Assembly: GCA_039881145.1 (NCBI GenBank)
Contig: JAYKKI010000063.1
Span: 11,971,001 to 12,035,000 of the forward strand
Source of the DNA: Druceiella hillmani
Lineage: Eukaryota > Arthropoda > Insecta > Lepidoptera > Hepialidae
Reading direction: 5' to 3'
DNA length: 64,000 nucleotides
The notes under the pieces were generated by a model that did not search any database, was not told where the DNA came from, and saw only the letters and a list, made by a program, of their open reading frames with translations. The position numbers and the translations under genes were made by a program. Below, one piece after another: positions 36,161 to 47,430 of the stretch (the first letter of the stretch is position 1; every line of letters starts with the position of its first letter).

Positions 36161-36344
36161 AAACCTTACTTCCCAAAAAAAACATAGTTAATTAATATTG
36201 ACTAGAAGATTATGGGAAAACTAGGACGATTGGTCTAGATATCATAATTTTTAAATATGCACCATGGTTTTACCTTTGTGAAATGTATGGTATGGAATAT
36301 AATTGTAGTATTAAGAATTAGTATTTTTAAATAGATTAATAGAA

Positions 36345-38000
36345 ACTAGCGTGACCCGTGCGAAGTCTTCGCATTATAAATTATTCAACTCAATTCAATA
36401 AATCAAAATTGATTGCAGGTATTCAATTCATTTCTAATTTTGCACACTGCTTATTACGTTTTTATTCCATTATGAAGCTCAGATGACAGATCAAACAAAT
36501 ATTTTACTAAAATTGACATATAGAGGCGCAAGTATCAAAAGCATTGAGCTAAAGCGCCACTTTATTTATACGTGAGTGGATTTGAAATTAAACAAAAAAT
36601 TTACCGACCGTCAATCATATTGACGTTGAGCCGTTAGATGGCAGCATTGCTGTTTTGTGTATATAATTTTAATAATTAATTAATTTGCAAAAACAATAGC
36701 AATAATACATTTTTTAGTTGTGGATGCCGGTAGAGCAAGCAATTATCTATAAAATGATATATAATTTATGTGGATTAGTTGTGAGGTTTTTTCTAAAAAG
36801 GGAGAGTAACATCTTAACCTTAGCGTATTAATATATATGATGATATGATATGATGATGATGATGATGATGATACTCCGTACCCTTAACTATTTCTAAATA
36901 CATAAATATGTACGAAACTCTTATAGTGCGAGTTCTGTTCGTTCATCACATAAATGGTTCCGATATACTTGTATATTCTTACTACACACTCATTGCCGTT
37001 CATATTATTTTGATACTTGTTTCCTGCAAATATTTTTAAGTTTTAATAATTTGACTATTTTGAATCGCCACCTGATGAAATTCTCTTATCATTGCTAATC
37101 AACTCTAGAGGAGGAGATGAGAAGGGCGAAGTGGTAGGGCAAAGAAAAGGAAGAGTGAGATAGATTAGTTCTTTACAATTCTTATAACCTCACTCATGTG
37201 TCCGTCCACCTGTCCATCTGCATGCAGCTGACGTTTTCTTTCCAGAAATCCTTTGACGTAGAAACTCAAAATTTGACACAATAACAAAGTATAATATATA
37301 TATATAACCCCCTTGTTTCAATATTTAAAATATTTATACAAAATCTTTACAAGTAGTAAAGAAAATAAACAGTTTTTTTTTAAATTTCATGTACCATGTT
37401 GGGCATAAATTGAAGGAGAAATTTATAAAGATTCTATAACTATTTTTGCATAATTTTGTGTAAAGTATTATTCTACAGATATTGCTTAAAATATCTATAA
37501 AAATATATTCCCCTCTAATTTCAGAAATTGAGCAATTATCAAAAGGTTTCTCTCAATCTCCAGTAATTATGAAAAAAATAGCTTTACGAAAATAGACCTC
37601 AAGTTATACAAATAAACCTTAAGATTATCGGAACTATAGCACTGTGTATAAACCTCATAGTTTTGCGAAATTCAAGATAACTTTACTCTGTGAAAGACAT
37701 ATTAGAAAATTTGATGAAATGACGATGAAAATTATCATCTAAATATATTATTTCTAAAAGGTGTTTTTTGGTCGAGCGGCTCGATCTTTTAAAAATACCC
37801 ACTTAAAGCTTATTTTTCTACTTTGGGCGAAAAATATAAAAAAATTGGAAAAAAATCTTTTTGTTAATAAAAAAATTAATTTTTATAACAATTGGCATGA
37901 GCGCCATCTGTGGGCGACACATCAAATATCTTAGCCAAGTTGTATACTTGGAACACGCTAGATGGCGATATAGTGCGAAGACTTCGCACGGGTCAGCTAG
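36345..38000 (+). mobile_element. Helentron/HINE-like element, copy A (complete)
   Basis: The 5' end is 'ACTAGCGTGACCCGTGCGAA' followed by GTCTTCGCAT. The 3' end has the palindrome GTGCGAAG-A-CTTCGCAC (37973-37989), then GGGTCAG and CTAG (37997-38000), with T next. The two ends are thus inverted repeats of about 28 bp, each containing the TGCGAAG/CTTCGCA palindrome. An (ATG)n microsatellite lies inside (36836-36872). Inverted ends, a 3' hairpin, a CTAG end and an internal microsatellite match the layout of Helentron-type non-autonomous elements, though the class is inferred. An R1-like segment at 36900-37560 forms part of the interior. There is no ORF. Confidence 0.65.
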
Positions 38001-38584
38001 TTTATATTAATTAGCAGTTTAATGAAATGACCATGTTGCTTTAAATGTTTATATGTACCTAAGTGTTTAGTGCCTTCGCAATATGAGTTCTACTCGCATT
38101 TGATTAATTCTATTTTTTTCAATACAGCTACCCATGAACCTAAGTTGGGGTGAAAATTTCTCTTCACTTTCAAGATATATAGGCAAATACCTTTTTTTTC
38201 CCTGCACATGTCTTTTGCACAATACACAAAATTTGTTTAAGAAATTTAATGTATTTATTTACACAATTCAATTTGTCTTATGACCATTCAATAATCCAAC
38301 AAGTATAGTTGTCATAATTATTGGTTGGATTAAAGAGACTCAAATGTATTACTTGCACATTTCAACAAAACCGTGGTAAGATTATAATTGAAAGATTTTA
38401 AATATTTAAAAATTTTGCCTAAATATAAGCCATAAATAGACAGGCTAAGGTCATAGGAAATATAAAGCGCCAGAATTTCATTTAGTATTCACTTATTGGC
38501 CTAATTACAGTGAAATATCAAAGCGTATTTTTCTATACAAAATTGTATGCATTTGTGTGCTTTTATTCACATAACTCCTTAGTA

Positions 38585-38945
38585 ATTATTATTATGCGCT
38601 AACTGGATATATGCCTCTCCACTATATATAATATAGTGGTGTGGATATGCCTCTCCACTAATATTTTTACGTTTCAGTACTTCAAAATAGGAAAAACGGA
38701 ATCCTTGTAAAACTACTCGCTTGTCCGTCCTTCTCTCCATCTGTCGTAGCTTCAACAGAAATGCTATAGGTTTTTAAATGCCTTTATATGTCTCAGTTTG
38801 TACATAACACTCTTGGTCCAAGTTCCATTCGTAATAAACATATTTATTTTCAAATATTATCTCAAACCATTATCGCGTATTTCAGTACCATATTACATTT
38901 TTTGATGTGTTCTATATTCTTGTACTTATTATACGTGTGTGATAA
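38585..38945 (+). repeat. Local duplication, short copy
   Basis: It contains 'CTAACTGGATATATGCC', 'GTCCGTCCTTCTCTCCATC', 'GGTCCAAGTTCCATTCGTAA' and 'ATATTCTTGTACTTATTATA'. The first half matches 39247-39390 and the second half 40235-40425. It lacks the ~850 bp present between them. 'ATGCCTCTCCACTA' is also duplicated at 38612-38660. Confidence 0.65.
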
Positions 38946-39244
38946 ATTTCACCGTGCAATTTTCTAGTAATACATTAGAACCATGTTTTTTTATGACACC
39001 AGGTGCATTTGCATATAATTACCTAAGTCAGTTAGGTTACTTTTGTTATTATGCATATAATTACCTAAATTCGTTAGATTACTTTTAAAATTAGAATTTT
39101 ACTCAATAGTATACTTAATTCCAAGAGTAAATTAAGGGTGTAGTTTTGAAAAGAACAATAGGTCTTTGGTGCATTGCTCAATGAGGAATAATGAATAGTT
39201 AAAAAGTAAATTTAAAGTATTATTTTTGTAATGAAATGTAATTC

Positions 39245-40425
39245 TAATATATTATTGCTAACTGGATATACCTCTTCACTAATGTTTTAGTTAAGTATCA
39301 GTACCTCGAAAGGAGAAAAACGGAATCCTTGTAAACCTACTCGCTTCTCCGTCCGTCTCTCCATCTGTCATAGCTCTCTTTCTCAGAAATCCCTTGACGT
39401 AGAAACTAGTACAACGCCAAGCCATAAAATATATTAATTCTTGTATGTCTATTACTATATAATTCAAAAATATTCATAAGGAAATTTTAGAGGAGAAGTA
39501 AGGTATTTCGAAACATTTTAGGAGTGAAAACTTCTTCAGGTGCACCTGAGCACTTTTTTTGAGCAGTGAACGAAACTGAGCCATTAGGTTCAGGTCGGTG
39601 ACGCTGAATCCGGCAAACTTAGCTCCCTTCGGAATTGGCCGAGCGAGTTCCAAATTAAAAAATGAAGAAATATGATCAATTGAATGTGCACTGCATAGTT
39701 CGGGTAACCTTGACTCCCGTCGGCATCGACCGAGCTGGTTCATTGTCTAACACGGAGTGCATCCTTTCCAGAATTACGTTGTATTTTTGAAAAATGTTTT
39801 GAGTATAATTTAATTATATGGGCTTATGTAATTTTTCTTTTTTAATTTTCATATTGATAATTTCCAACAATTCGGTTATATTGGTTGCTAAAATTTTCCC
39901 TGCTAGCACGTGGCCCAAAGCACAGAAACTTTTTTTTAATTTCTTATTTCTTGTGGGATATCAATTAATAGAGTAATATATGAGGATACTAAAACTATTT
40001 TTGAGAAAATTTTTTTAGAGCAAGGTAGTTTTAGACATATCGTTAGAAATCTCCACAAGAAATATGCTCTCCTTCTACGAAAGGGATACAGTTAAAATTA
40101 TGAAAAGACAGCATTACTATAAATTTACATGAAGTTTACCAGAAAATTATACCGATGATTCTGAATTTTACAGTTTCTGAAATATTTACCGTATAAATAT
40201 ATTAGTATAATGAAAAATAAAATAAGCATTCTTAAAGAGTTTAATAGAAATTCTATAGGTTCTTGAATGCCTTAGTATGTACGTAACGCGCTTGATCCCA
40301 GTTCCATTCGTAATTAACAGATGTATTTTTAAATATTATCTCAAACCATTATCGTGTATTTCATTTTCATATTAAATTTGTTTAATATGTTCTATATTCT
40401 TGTACTTATTATACATCGGTAACGT
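39245..40425 (+). repeat. Local duplication, long copy
   Basis: First part (39247-39390): 'GCTAACTGGATATACCTC', 'CGGAATCCTTGTAAACC', 'CTCCGTCCGTCTCTCCATC', then an R1-like 'TTTCTCAGAAATCCCTTGAC'. Second part (40235-40425): 'TCTATAGGTTCTTGAATGCC', 'CCCAGTTCCATTCGTAA', 'TATCTCAAACCATTATCG'. The middle (39400-40230) has no match in the short copy. Confidence 0.6.
39590..39745. repeat. GC-rich pair of ~40-bp direct repeats
   Basis: 'TTAGCTCCCTTCGGAATTGG' followed by CCGAGCGAGTTCC at 39620-39653 matches 'TTGACTCCCGTCGGCATCGA' followed by CCGAGCTGGTTC at 39708-39741. Each copy can form a small CGG/CCG stem. The 89-residue minus-strand open frame covering them has no recognised homology. Confidence 0.5.
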
Positions 40426-40429
40426 TATA

Positions 40430-41620
40430 TGAAATATTTAGAAACAAAAATTTATTGTGCTCTGAGAGGCATTTGTTGAAAACATTCCTGAAGTTAATTT
40501 TATCTGTTGACTTCGAAGTAAACTACTTTTTGTAGAGTCAGAAAAACTTCAGGGCTGAAATCAAAATGAAATACTAAGACAAGGCGACAGGCAGTGTATG
40601 GGTTTGAATACGTATATGTACAAACATGCGCGGGAAAGGGTCATTGATTTTTTTTTTAAATGTTGGCATGGTTGATATCGCCTGCTTTAGAAGTTTAAAT
40701 TCATGAGAGTGTGCGTCAACAAACGCAATTTCATATTATTGCCGATAATTAATAATTTTTTTATAATAAGGCCTTAATAAGTTTTAAAGACCGTAATGTA
40801 TTATATAGCGTTGGTTTTGATGCATCTACAAATTTGCATATTTGTTTAATATGAATTGCATCTTCAATTTTAAATTATTATTATTATTATCGTTTATTCA
40901 TTTATTTGATGTATTTTTTTCTCTGCATAACCCCGTAGTATGGCCAAAACTCTGAGTACCAACTACACGCCCAATTTAGAGAGCATTTAAGGATAAATTC
41001 AAAATAAGGTAGGAGGTAGGAGGGCAATAATTATGAATAAATGGCCATTAAAGGATAATTAATTGCAAATCACTCGGAAACTTAATCATTTTGTTTCCGA
41101 TGCAGAAAATGGAACAGAAAAATACTAAGACTAGACTTTGCTCGCTCTATTGAGATAATAAAAGTAAGCTTACGGAAATAGACTGTGGTATATTCTTATA
41201 CGTTCCAAGTTAGTGAAGCGACATTTTAATTCTTGCTTCAACGTAATAATTGTGAGCTTAAAACACGTAAACTTGAGAAATTGACGGTAGAAATAATTGC
41301 TTGCTGTCAAACAAAAATAAAAATTAGGAATAACGTATTTTTTGGAATATCCATTCTACTAGCTTGTCAGAGTTGCACCTGTCAGTTCAAGTGGAACGGG
41401 ATGTGAACAATGCGTATTTGTAACTATAAAGAAACGGCGGGTACTGAAGATAAATAGAGAGATTACAACATGGTATTTTTTGTTATTTATTGATAATTGG
41501 ATAATAATTTACAATTAAAATAATTGTAAGTGTAATTTAAAATTTATATGGATTTAATGATTGTTTGCACGTTTATTTTTTTAGCTACTTCTCAGAACTG
41601 CATAAAATTGACTCAAATTG
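40430..41620. other. AT-rich DNA without a supported gene
   Basis: A 58-nt exon-like stretch at 41106-41163 was considered, but its phase does not fit the next exon. Nothing else is supported. Confidence 0.4.
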
Positions 41621-41624
41621 ATAG

Positions 41625-41746
41625 ATGTACGAACGCAACGACCCACTTCGGAACGGCATGGGCTCGCAGCGGTTGTGAACAATGACATCATCAATGACGT
41701 TTTGGTCAAGACCACAAAGACTGCGGTCGCCGAGTGGAATAATAAG
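41625..41746 (+). CDS. Candidate exon 1 of the visible 3' part of a gene
   Basis: An open frame of 40 codons reads VRTQRPTSERHGLAAVVNND and continues IINDVLVKTTKTAVAEWNNK. Local GC is about half, against roughly 30% nearby, with many G/C third positions. The donor 'AATAAG|GTGAGC' is near consensus and phase 0. The acceptor is less sure: the only AG that keeps the frame is at 41623-41624 ('AAATTGATAG'), and it has a weak pyrimidine tract. The protein is not recognised. Confidence 0.45.
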
Positions 41747-42211
41747 GTGAGCCTTTTGAGCGTTGTGATCGCCTATTGGAACGTACCCTATATAAAATCT
41801 ACCGTTAGTAAATACCGTGTCTCTATGAAATTTATAGTTCGAAAGTTATGATCAGGTGTGAGTTATGGCACACCGGTTTCTCCGATGTTACCTTTAACTG
41901 TTAATCCTTATGTCTAATTTATATACTTGCCTGAGCGCCTTGGTGAATATTCTACGAGAAACTCGTGTACGAATACAGCTATAAGTGCCTGCTTACATAT
42001 TTGACGAATATGAAAGACATTGAAATCGATGCGGCATCCACGTTGCGTCGATGAACTTTTGTGATTATATGAATCTTTTATTAAAGTAAAATACAGAAAA
42101 GAAGACGTTCAATAGCAGCTTGTCTCAAAAAAAAAAGAATGCTACGATAATTAGAAAGAACCTTATCAATACTTTGAATGTTCAATCTGTGATTTTTTAT
42201 TTTTATTGTAG

Positions 42212-42269
42212 ACCTACAAACACATCCATCGGTACACGTCTTCTAATCCTTCAATCATGCTTCGTTACG
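42212..42269 (+). CDS. Candidate exon 2 of the same gene
   Basis: The acceptor 'TTTTTATTTTTATTGTAG' is excellent. The exon reads TYKHIHRYTSSNPSIMLRY plus one base (phase 1). The donor 'GTTACG|GTACTA' is weak. Without splicing the frame ends at a TAA 15 nt further on, so an alternative is that this is a last exon. Confidence 0.45.
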
Positions 42270-42472
42270 GTACTAATACATTCTAAATACAGCCGTGAGG
42301 GAATAATTGTTATAATTTTGCATCCAAAGCGTCTGAACGGAATCTCAATATTTTCAGTACTTTGTCTTTTGTCCAACTTTTCAAGAGAAAAGACCCAAAT
42401 TATTATGTGAGTTGATAAAATAAATATGAACACGGCAGTAATTTTAATTACTTTAATATTCTTTTGTCTCAG

Positions 42473-42561
42473 GTCAAAAAACAACATCGATGCGAGTGAC
42501 CGACTGTCTTGCAAATGAAAACATTGATTGGTTGGCTCATTGGATAGATCATAGATATAGG
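42473..42561 (+). CDS. Candidate exon 3 of the same gene
   Basis: The acceptor 'TTAATATTCTTTTGTCTCAG' and donor 'AGG|GTAAGT' are both strong. Only one of the three frames is open: two bases completing Gly, then QKTTSMRVTDCLANENIDWL and AHWIDHRYR. That frame requires the previous exon to end in phase 1, as exon 2 does. The exon ends in phase 0. Confidence 0.5.
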
Positions 42562-42647
42562 GTAAGTCATCAAAAATATGGGCGTTTAATTAATTACTGA
42601 ACCTTATCTGTATTTATAAGTAGCTTTGACTTATTTTTTATTTGTAG

Positions 42648-42662
42648 GCCTTAGAATTTTAA
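42648..42662 (+). CDS. Candidate terminal exon (ALEF-stop)
   Basis: After an 86-nt intron (42562-42647) with a textbook acceptor 'TTATTTTTTATTTGTAG', the frame reads Ala-Leu-Glu-Phe-TAA. The following AT-rich sequence would be the 3' UTR; no clear AATAAA site was fixed. Together exons 1-4 give a C-terminus of about 95 residues from no family I recognise. Confidence 0.4.
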   Translation, partial: ALEF

Positions 42663-42984
42663 TATAAGATCATGTTCCCAAGTTATCTGGTGAAAAAAGT
42701 GAAGACGAGAAGTCATGTTCATCACAAAATTTACTAAATCTATTCAAAACCATTTATGTTTATCCCAATGTATAACAATCGAGACCAAAAATATATATAA
42801 TTTCAATATATAAACATACACAGAATTTCACTTTAATTAATTTAATCTTTTGGAGTTACGCAAAAATTTAGAGGAAATTTGCTTTGCAGATTCTCAGAAA
42901 ACGATTCGGATACATTTATATAGTCTAAAGGATACAATTCAGCTTCCAAGTACTCATAAAAAATTAAAGGAACATATTAAGAAG

Positions 42985-44100
42985 AGTAAAATTGGGCCCA
43001 TGAAAAGCTTTTTCATACTTTCATTCTATGTTTATTCAGACTTTCAACTAGGACATAATTAGTCAAAATTACAATATGACCTTAGAAATGGCGAAACTTG
43101 GTCGCTTTAAATAATAAACAATTTGAGTGGCGGAAAGAGTAAGCCCTTAGTGACAAACGGGAAGGGACTTCGTCAAGTTTCGGCTTTATTATTCATAATT
43201 CACGGTAGCAATCAAGCAGGTACTCTCGTGAAGGAAATTGAAATTCCCTTAAAGGCTTGAGATGTTTCGATTTCAGTAAATCATTAAGAACATTATAATC
43301 AATCTTAGACCTTTGTGAACACGAGGGTAAGTGATTGTTTCTGTTTTGTAAATTGAAACGGAAGCTTAGTATATATATTCATAAATAAAAATTTAAAAGT
43401 TACCTTCGAAATTTGCAAATTGATGGGAACGTTTGACAGTAGACTATAGAATTTTTACTAAACATTGTCATTTCCCACTGCTAAGTATTCCTTTTAAGTT
43501 AGCAAAATTATTAAAAGTTTTGTCTTTTTTTAATTAAACTTAAAAATGATTTCTTTCTACTTTTTATCCATTACGTGCCAGCGATCTGTTTAAATTTCAG
43601 GTTATTACAAAATCTGTACCAGTCTGTTACTTTAGAATGTCGTGCGAAGAAATTGATTCAAAAAATAAAACTATTTTAGATGATCTAAACTTCTGCTACT
43701 TAAGTATTATTTTGAATTGCATAATTCATCTCCATTTGTTCTTTTATTTTATTTTGACTGTATGAAAGTAATTTTAGACTTAAGTACGTACTCATAAATA
43801 TCAATACGTTCTTTAACATCTTACATACTATGAATATGATCTTCGAACATAACTTAACTGATATAACTGATGTAAACTGAGAATCTATACTTCGGCACTG
43901 CAGGGTTTCTACTGAGCATTTATAAAGATTACAAATGATGATTCATCAGTCTGCTGAGCCGTTCGGGAACAGAGCTTTATCACAAGAAGTTGAGGTCTAT
44001 TTGTAATCGGATTATATCATCATTTTAATATTAGATGTTCCGAATGTTAGGAGTGTTCCGAGTAAGCATTAGGATGGTCAAGCCGAAAGTGCGACAGTAA
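42985..44100 (+). repeat. Segmental duplication, block P copy 1
   Basis: It matches 47905-49105 in order and orientation: 'GACAAACGGGAAGGGACTTC', 'AAATTGAAATTCCC', 'GATTGTTTCTGTTTTGTAAA', 'TGCGAAGAAATTGATTC', 'CTTCGGCACTGCAGGG' and 'GGGAACAGAGCTTTAT'. Divergence is substantial, with many small gaps. No coding frame is kept in both copies. Confidence 0.75.
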
Positions 44101-44104
44101 CGAC

Positions 44105-45175
44105 AATGGAAAAGCCGATCTCTTATGGAATCGGTTTGATGTTTATTCTTACATCTATCACAAGATACTGTCTCGAGGAGCTTGAGACATAGAGAGCTGA
44201 TATAGACTCTGGCATAGTTATAATTAGTGATGACTTTAACATAAGGTCAATATTAGAAGTAATTTTTTGGGGAGATAAAACAAACAATAAAACATGTATA
44301 ACAAAATTAAGTTTGTGCAACATTTCCAACTAGGCAATTAAAATCCTTGTCTCGCAACTCTTCCTTACGAACTGAAAGCAAGAAAAAAATTTATAAATAA
44401 TTTCCCACTCGACGGAGTCCGTGAGAAAAAAATGTTATGTCGCAGTGTATTATATGGACGAAAAACATATGTTATACTTAATATGTTATACTTAAATATT
44501 TTAGTATTCAGGAAAAATATGTGGGTATTTTTTTATTTCTAACCATTAACGCATTTTGACTAAGTCTTCCTTCAACAAAATGATCCTTAAATTGAATGAG
44601 TTATAATTTTATGATACAGACGGATATATGAACATGACGAAACTGTAAGTAATATATTTCTGCCACTTAGCTACCGAATTCCAAAAATGCACATCGTTTC
44701 GGGTAGACTTTATATGTGTATATATAACTCCCTACAATTAAGTTCTCTACATATATTTACGATACGTCATTTATATTTATTGTTTGAAACGATTTACATC
44801 AAACAAAGTTGGATGGGACAAAAAGGGTAAATTCGTAAAAACATACCGACATTTGCTTAAAAACAGATCAAATTTCTTATTTCTGCAATAACAACAGACA
44901 TCAAATGTATTTCAACAAATAACTAGACGTAATTTTTACTTGATAACGTACTGAATTATATGGCAAAGTGAATATTTACTTTATAACTTTTCTGGGGACC
45001 TTTATTAGCGACCAATGAAAGTTGTTACTATTGATTATAACCTCAGAAGACAATAACTTATAACTAAACGTACTGATCAATTCACTGAGTCAATATAGAA
45101 TGAATATATTTAAAATTATTCGATATTTTCTTGGTACTAAGGCTACTATACTACCCATGAATACTGAATATTTTA
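44105..45175. other. Extra DNA in the first duplication unit
   Basis: This stretch lies between blocks P and Q in unit 1. A part near 44400-44470 ('GTCGCAGTG', 'GGACGAAAAACATAT') still resembles 49145-49215 of unit 2, so it is the old spacer enlarged by insertions. No gene was recognised. Confidence 0.45.
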
Positions 45176-45179
45176 TATC

Positions 45180-45900
45180 ACTAGCGTGACCCGTGCAAAG
45201 TCTTCGCATTGTTTATTCCATTATGAAGTTCAGATGACAGATCAAACAAATATTTTACTAAAATTGACATATAGAGGCGCAAGTATCAAAAGCATTGAGC
45301 TAAAGCGCCACTTTATTTATACGTGAGTGGATTTGAAATTAAACAAAAATTTTACTGACCGTCAATCATATTGACGTTGAGCCGTTAGATGGCAGCATTG
45401 CTGTTTTGTGTATATAATTTTAATAATTAATTAATTTGCAAAAACAATAGCAATAATACATTTTTTAGTGGATGCCGGTAGAGCAAGCAATTATCTTTAA
45501 AATGATATATAATTTATGTGGATTAGTTGTGAGGTTTTTTCTAAAAAGGGAGTGTAACATCTTAACCTTAGCGTATTAATATATATGTAATTTATGTGGA
45601 TTAGTTGTGAGGTTTTTTCTAAAAAGGGAGTGTAACATCTTAACCTTAGCGTATTAATATATATGTAATTTATGTGGATTAATTGTGAGGTTTTTTCTAA
45701 AAAGGGAGTGTAACATCTTAACCTTAGCGTATTAATATATATGTAATTTATGTGGATTAGTTGTGAGGTTTTTTCTAAAAAGGGAGTGTAACATCTTAAC
45801 CTTAGCGTATTAATATATATGTAATTTATGTGGATTAGTTGTGAGGTTTTTTTCTAAAAAGGGAATGTAACATCTTAACCTTAGCGTATTAATATATATC
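45180..45900 (+). mobile_element. Helentron/HINE-like element, copy B (5' part, internally altered)
   Basis: It starts 'ACTAGCGTGACCCGTGCAAA' and follows copy A closely, apart from an ~85-bp deletion just inside the end and substitutions that break the palindrome (GCAAAG for GCGAAG). It then enters the 78-bp tandem array. No hairpin-CTAG end was found; the sequence after 45900 is unlike copy A. Confidence 0.65.
45510..45899 (+). repeat. Five 78-bp tandem units
   Basis: The unit begins 'TAATTTATGTGGATTAGTTG', contains 'CATCTTAACCTTAGCG' and ends 'TTAATATATATG'. Unit starts fall at 45510, 45588, 45666, 45744 and 45822, exactly 78 bp apart. Only a few substitutions separate the units, whereas copies A and C of the host element have a single unit. 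The amplification is therefore local and recent. Confidence 0.9.
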
Positions 45901-46144
45901 ATATTTTAGCACAGCACGACGCGGTACGGTAAGAAATATATCGAATTCACTGATAATATTACTAGTTTTTACTCGCGGTTTTTTTCGCGTGTTTAAGTTA
46001 CAAATGTATAGAGAGAAATTAAAGCATACAGCGCCACCTAGAATTAGTAAGGAAAATAAATATTAAAAATGAAAGTAATAATTGATAGTAATAAATTGTT
46101 GACTTTAGAAGAAGTGTTGTCTTTAGAGTTGAATACATTTAAAT

Positions 46145-46255
46145 AGTTAATAGAGAATGGCTAACAGTTAACGCTTAAAAATAAACAGTTAACATTTATC
46201 CGTTAACAATTTATCGTTAACAGTTAAACGTTAAAAGTTAACAAATAATATTTAA
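46145..46255. repeat. Short degenerate 'GTTAAC' repeats
   Basis: 'CAGTTAACG', 'CAGTTAACATTTATC', 'CGTTAACAATTTATC', 'CGTTAACAGTTAAACG' and 'AAAGTTAAC' follow one another at intervals of 10-22 bp. Confidence 0.6.
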
Positions 46256-47036
46256 TGATTAAATTGTTATATAGTGACAGTTATTGTAATAGCAAGGATA
46301 GTTAGGATATTACCAAAAGTACGTACTCTTACAAAAAATCACATCGTTCCGTTGCTTTGTTGCAACACGAAAGTAGGATAAATAAACACAAAAAAAAATC
46401 TTCTGCGACATTCGGTTTTATGTATCTGTCAAGGTATTAATGTAAAACAGTTGCCGGTCTCACTTACCAAATAAGACATCAGTTGCGCACGTATAAATTT
46501 TATACACGAATGCGATCAAATAGAGTATTGAAACAATAAGGGCCAGACGTCTCAAATTTTAATTAAATTTTATTTTTTGAATTCAAATATTACGAAGAAG
46601 AAATGTTTGGAAACTATTTCACAGTTGTAATTTCCTATATATCTGTTGTAGCTAATGTTTGGTATATCCACAACATTTTTTCAGCTCAATAAATTTTAGT
46701 TACTTTTTAATCATATTAAAAAGTTGTTTCCTCTTTTATGTTAAAATAAATAAGAAATAATTTTGATAAAATTTTACGTATAGTATAACCATATGAGTCC
46801 TGACAGAATAACAAATTGTAATTAAAATTTACACAAAACTTTTGGACTACTCGTAACATATGTGTAAGGTCTGAAGCAAAAAGAATATCCAAATAGGTAT
46901 GTTAATAATTAAATGTGTATTTATGGTAATTATAAATCGTCGTCTGAGACGTGATATTTGTGGCAGTGGCAACTGTATTGCCTACTTATGCCTATAAAAC
47001 GATTAAACAAAATTCTTCCATAATAATTTATATAGC

Positions 47037-47068
<32 letters not shown>
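47037..47068. repeat. (TA)n microsatellite
   Basis: Short TA tract inside block Q copy 1; absent at the matching place in copy 2. Confidence 0.9.
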
Positions 47069-47075
<7 letters not shown>

Positions 47076-47169
47076 CGTTTATAAAATTATTAAACTTAAA
47101 TATTTAAGTAACAACATTAGGTGCGATAAAATAATCTGCATGTCATGGATCTTACCAAAATGCCCATAT

Positions 47170-47430
47170 TGGATAATGAATATAGTCATATTGGATAAAA
47201 AATAATGCTCATATTGTCGTCACTATGGTATATTGGGTTGATCACAGGGTGTGACTTTAACTGCGCGGCGCACCACAGGGACCAGGGTTCGATTCCCGGC
47301 CGCTCGTCGAGGGGGGCTGGGCTGGGGGTCTGGTTGGCTGTAAGATATTGCTATTGTAGCAATAAACCCGCCATATGTATCAATTAGATGTAATAAAGTA
47401 CATAAATAAATAATAAATTTATAAATAAAT
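47170..47430 (+). mobile_element. SINE-like insertion with tRNA-type B box
   Basis: B box 'GGTTCGATTCC' at 47286-47296, preceded by 'GGGTTGATCACAGGG' and 'CTGCGCGGCGCACC'. The body contains 'GGGGGGCTGGGCTGGGGG' and the tail is TAAATA-rich. The matching site in block Q copy 2 (about 50384) joins 'GCCGTATT' directly to 'TGAAAC', so the whole segment is an insertion after the duplication. A short repeated ATATT at the two edges may be the target-site duplication. The overlapping 60- and 72-residue frames are not genes. Confidence 0.7.

Noticed and set aside
37074..37110. CCACCTGATGA motif as another hammerhead core
   Set aside because: It has CTGATGA but no GAAA half and no pairing for stems II or III nearby.
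41106..41163. Exon-like segment upstream of the 41.6-kb gene
   Set aside because: The donor AAAA|GTAAGC is acceptable, but its only open frame ends in phase 0 and the next exon needs phase 1.
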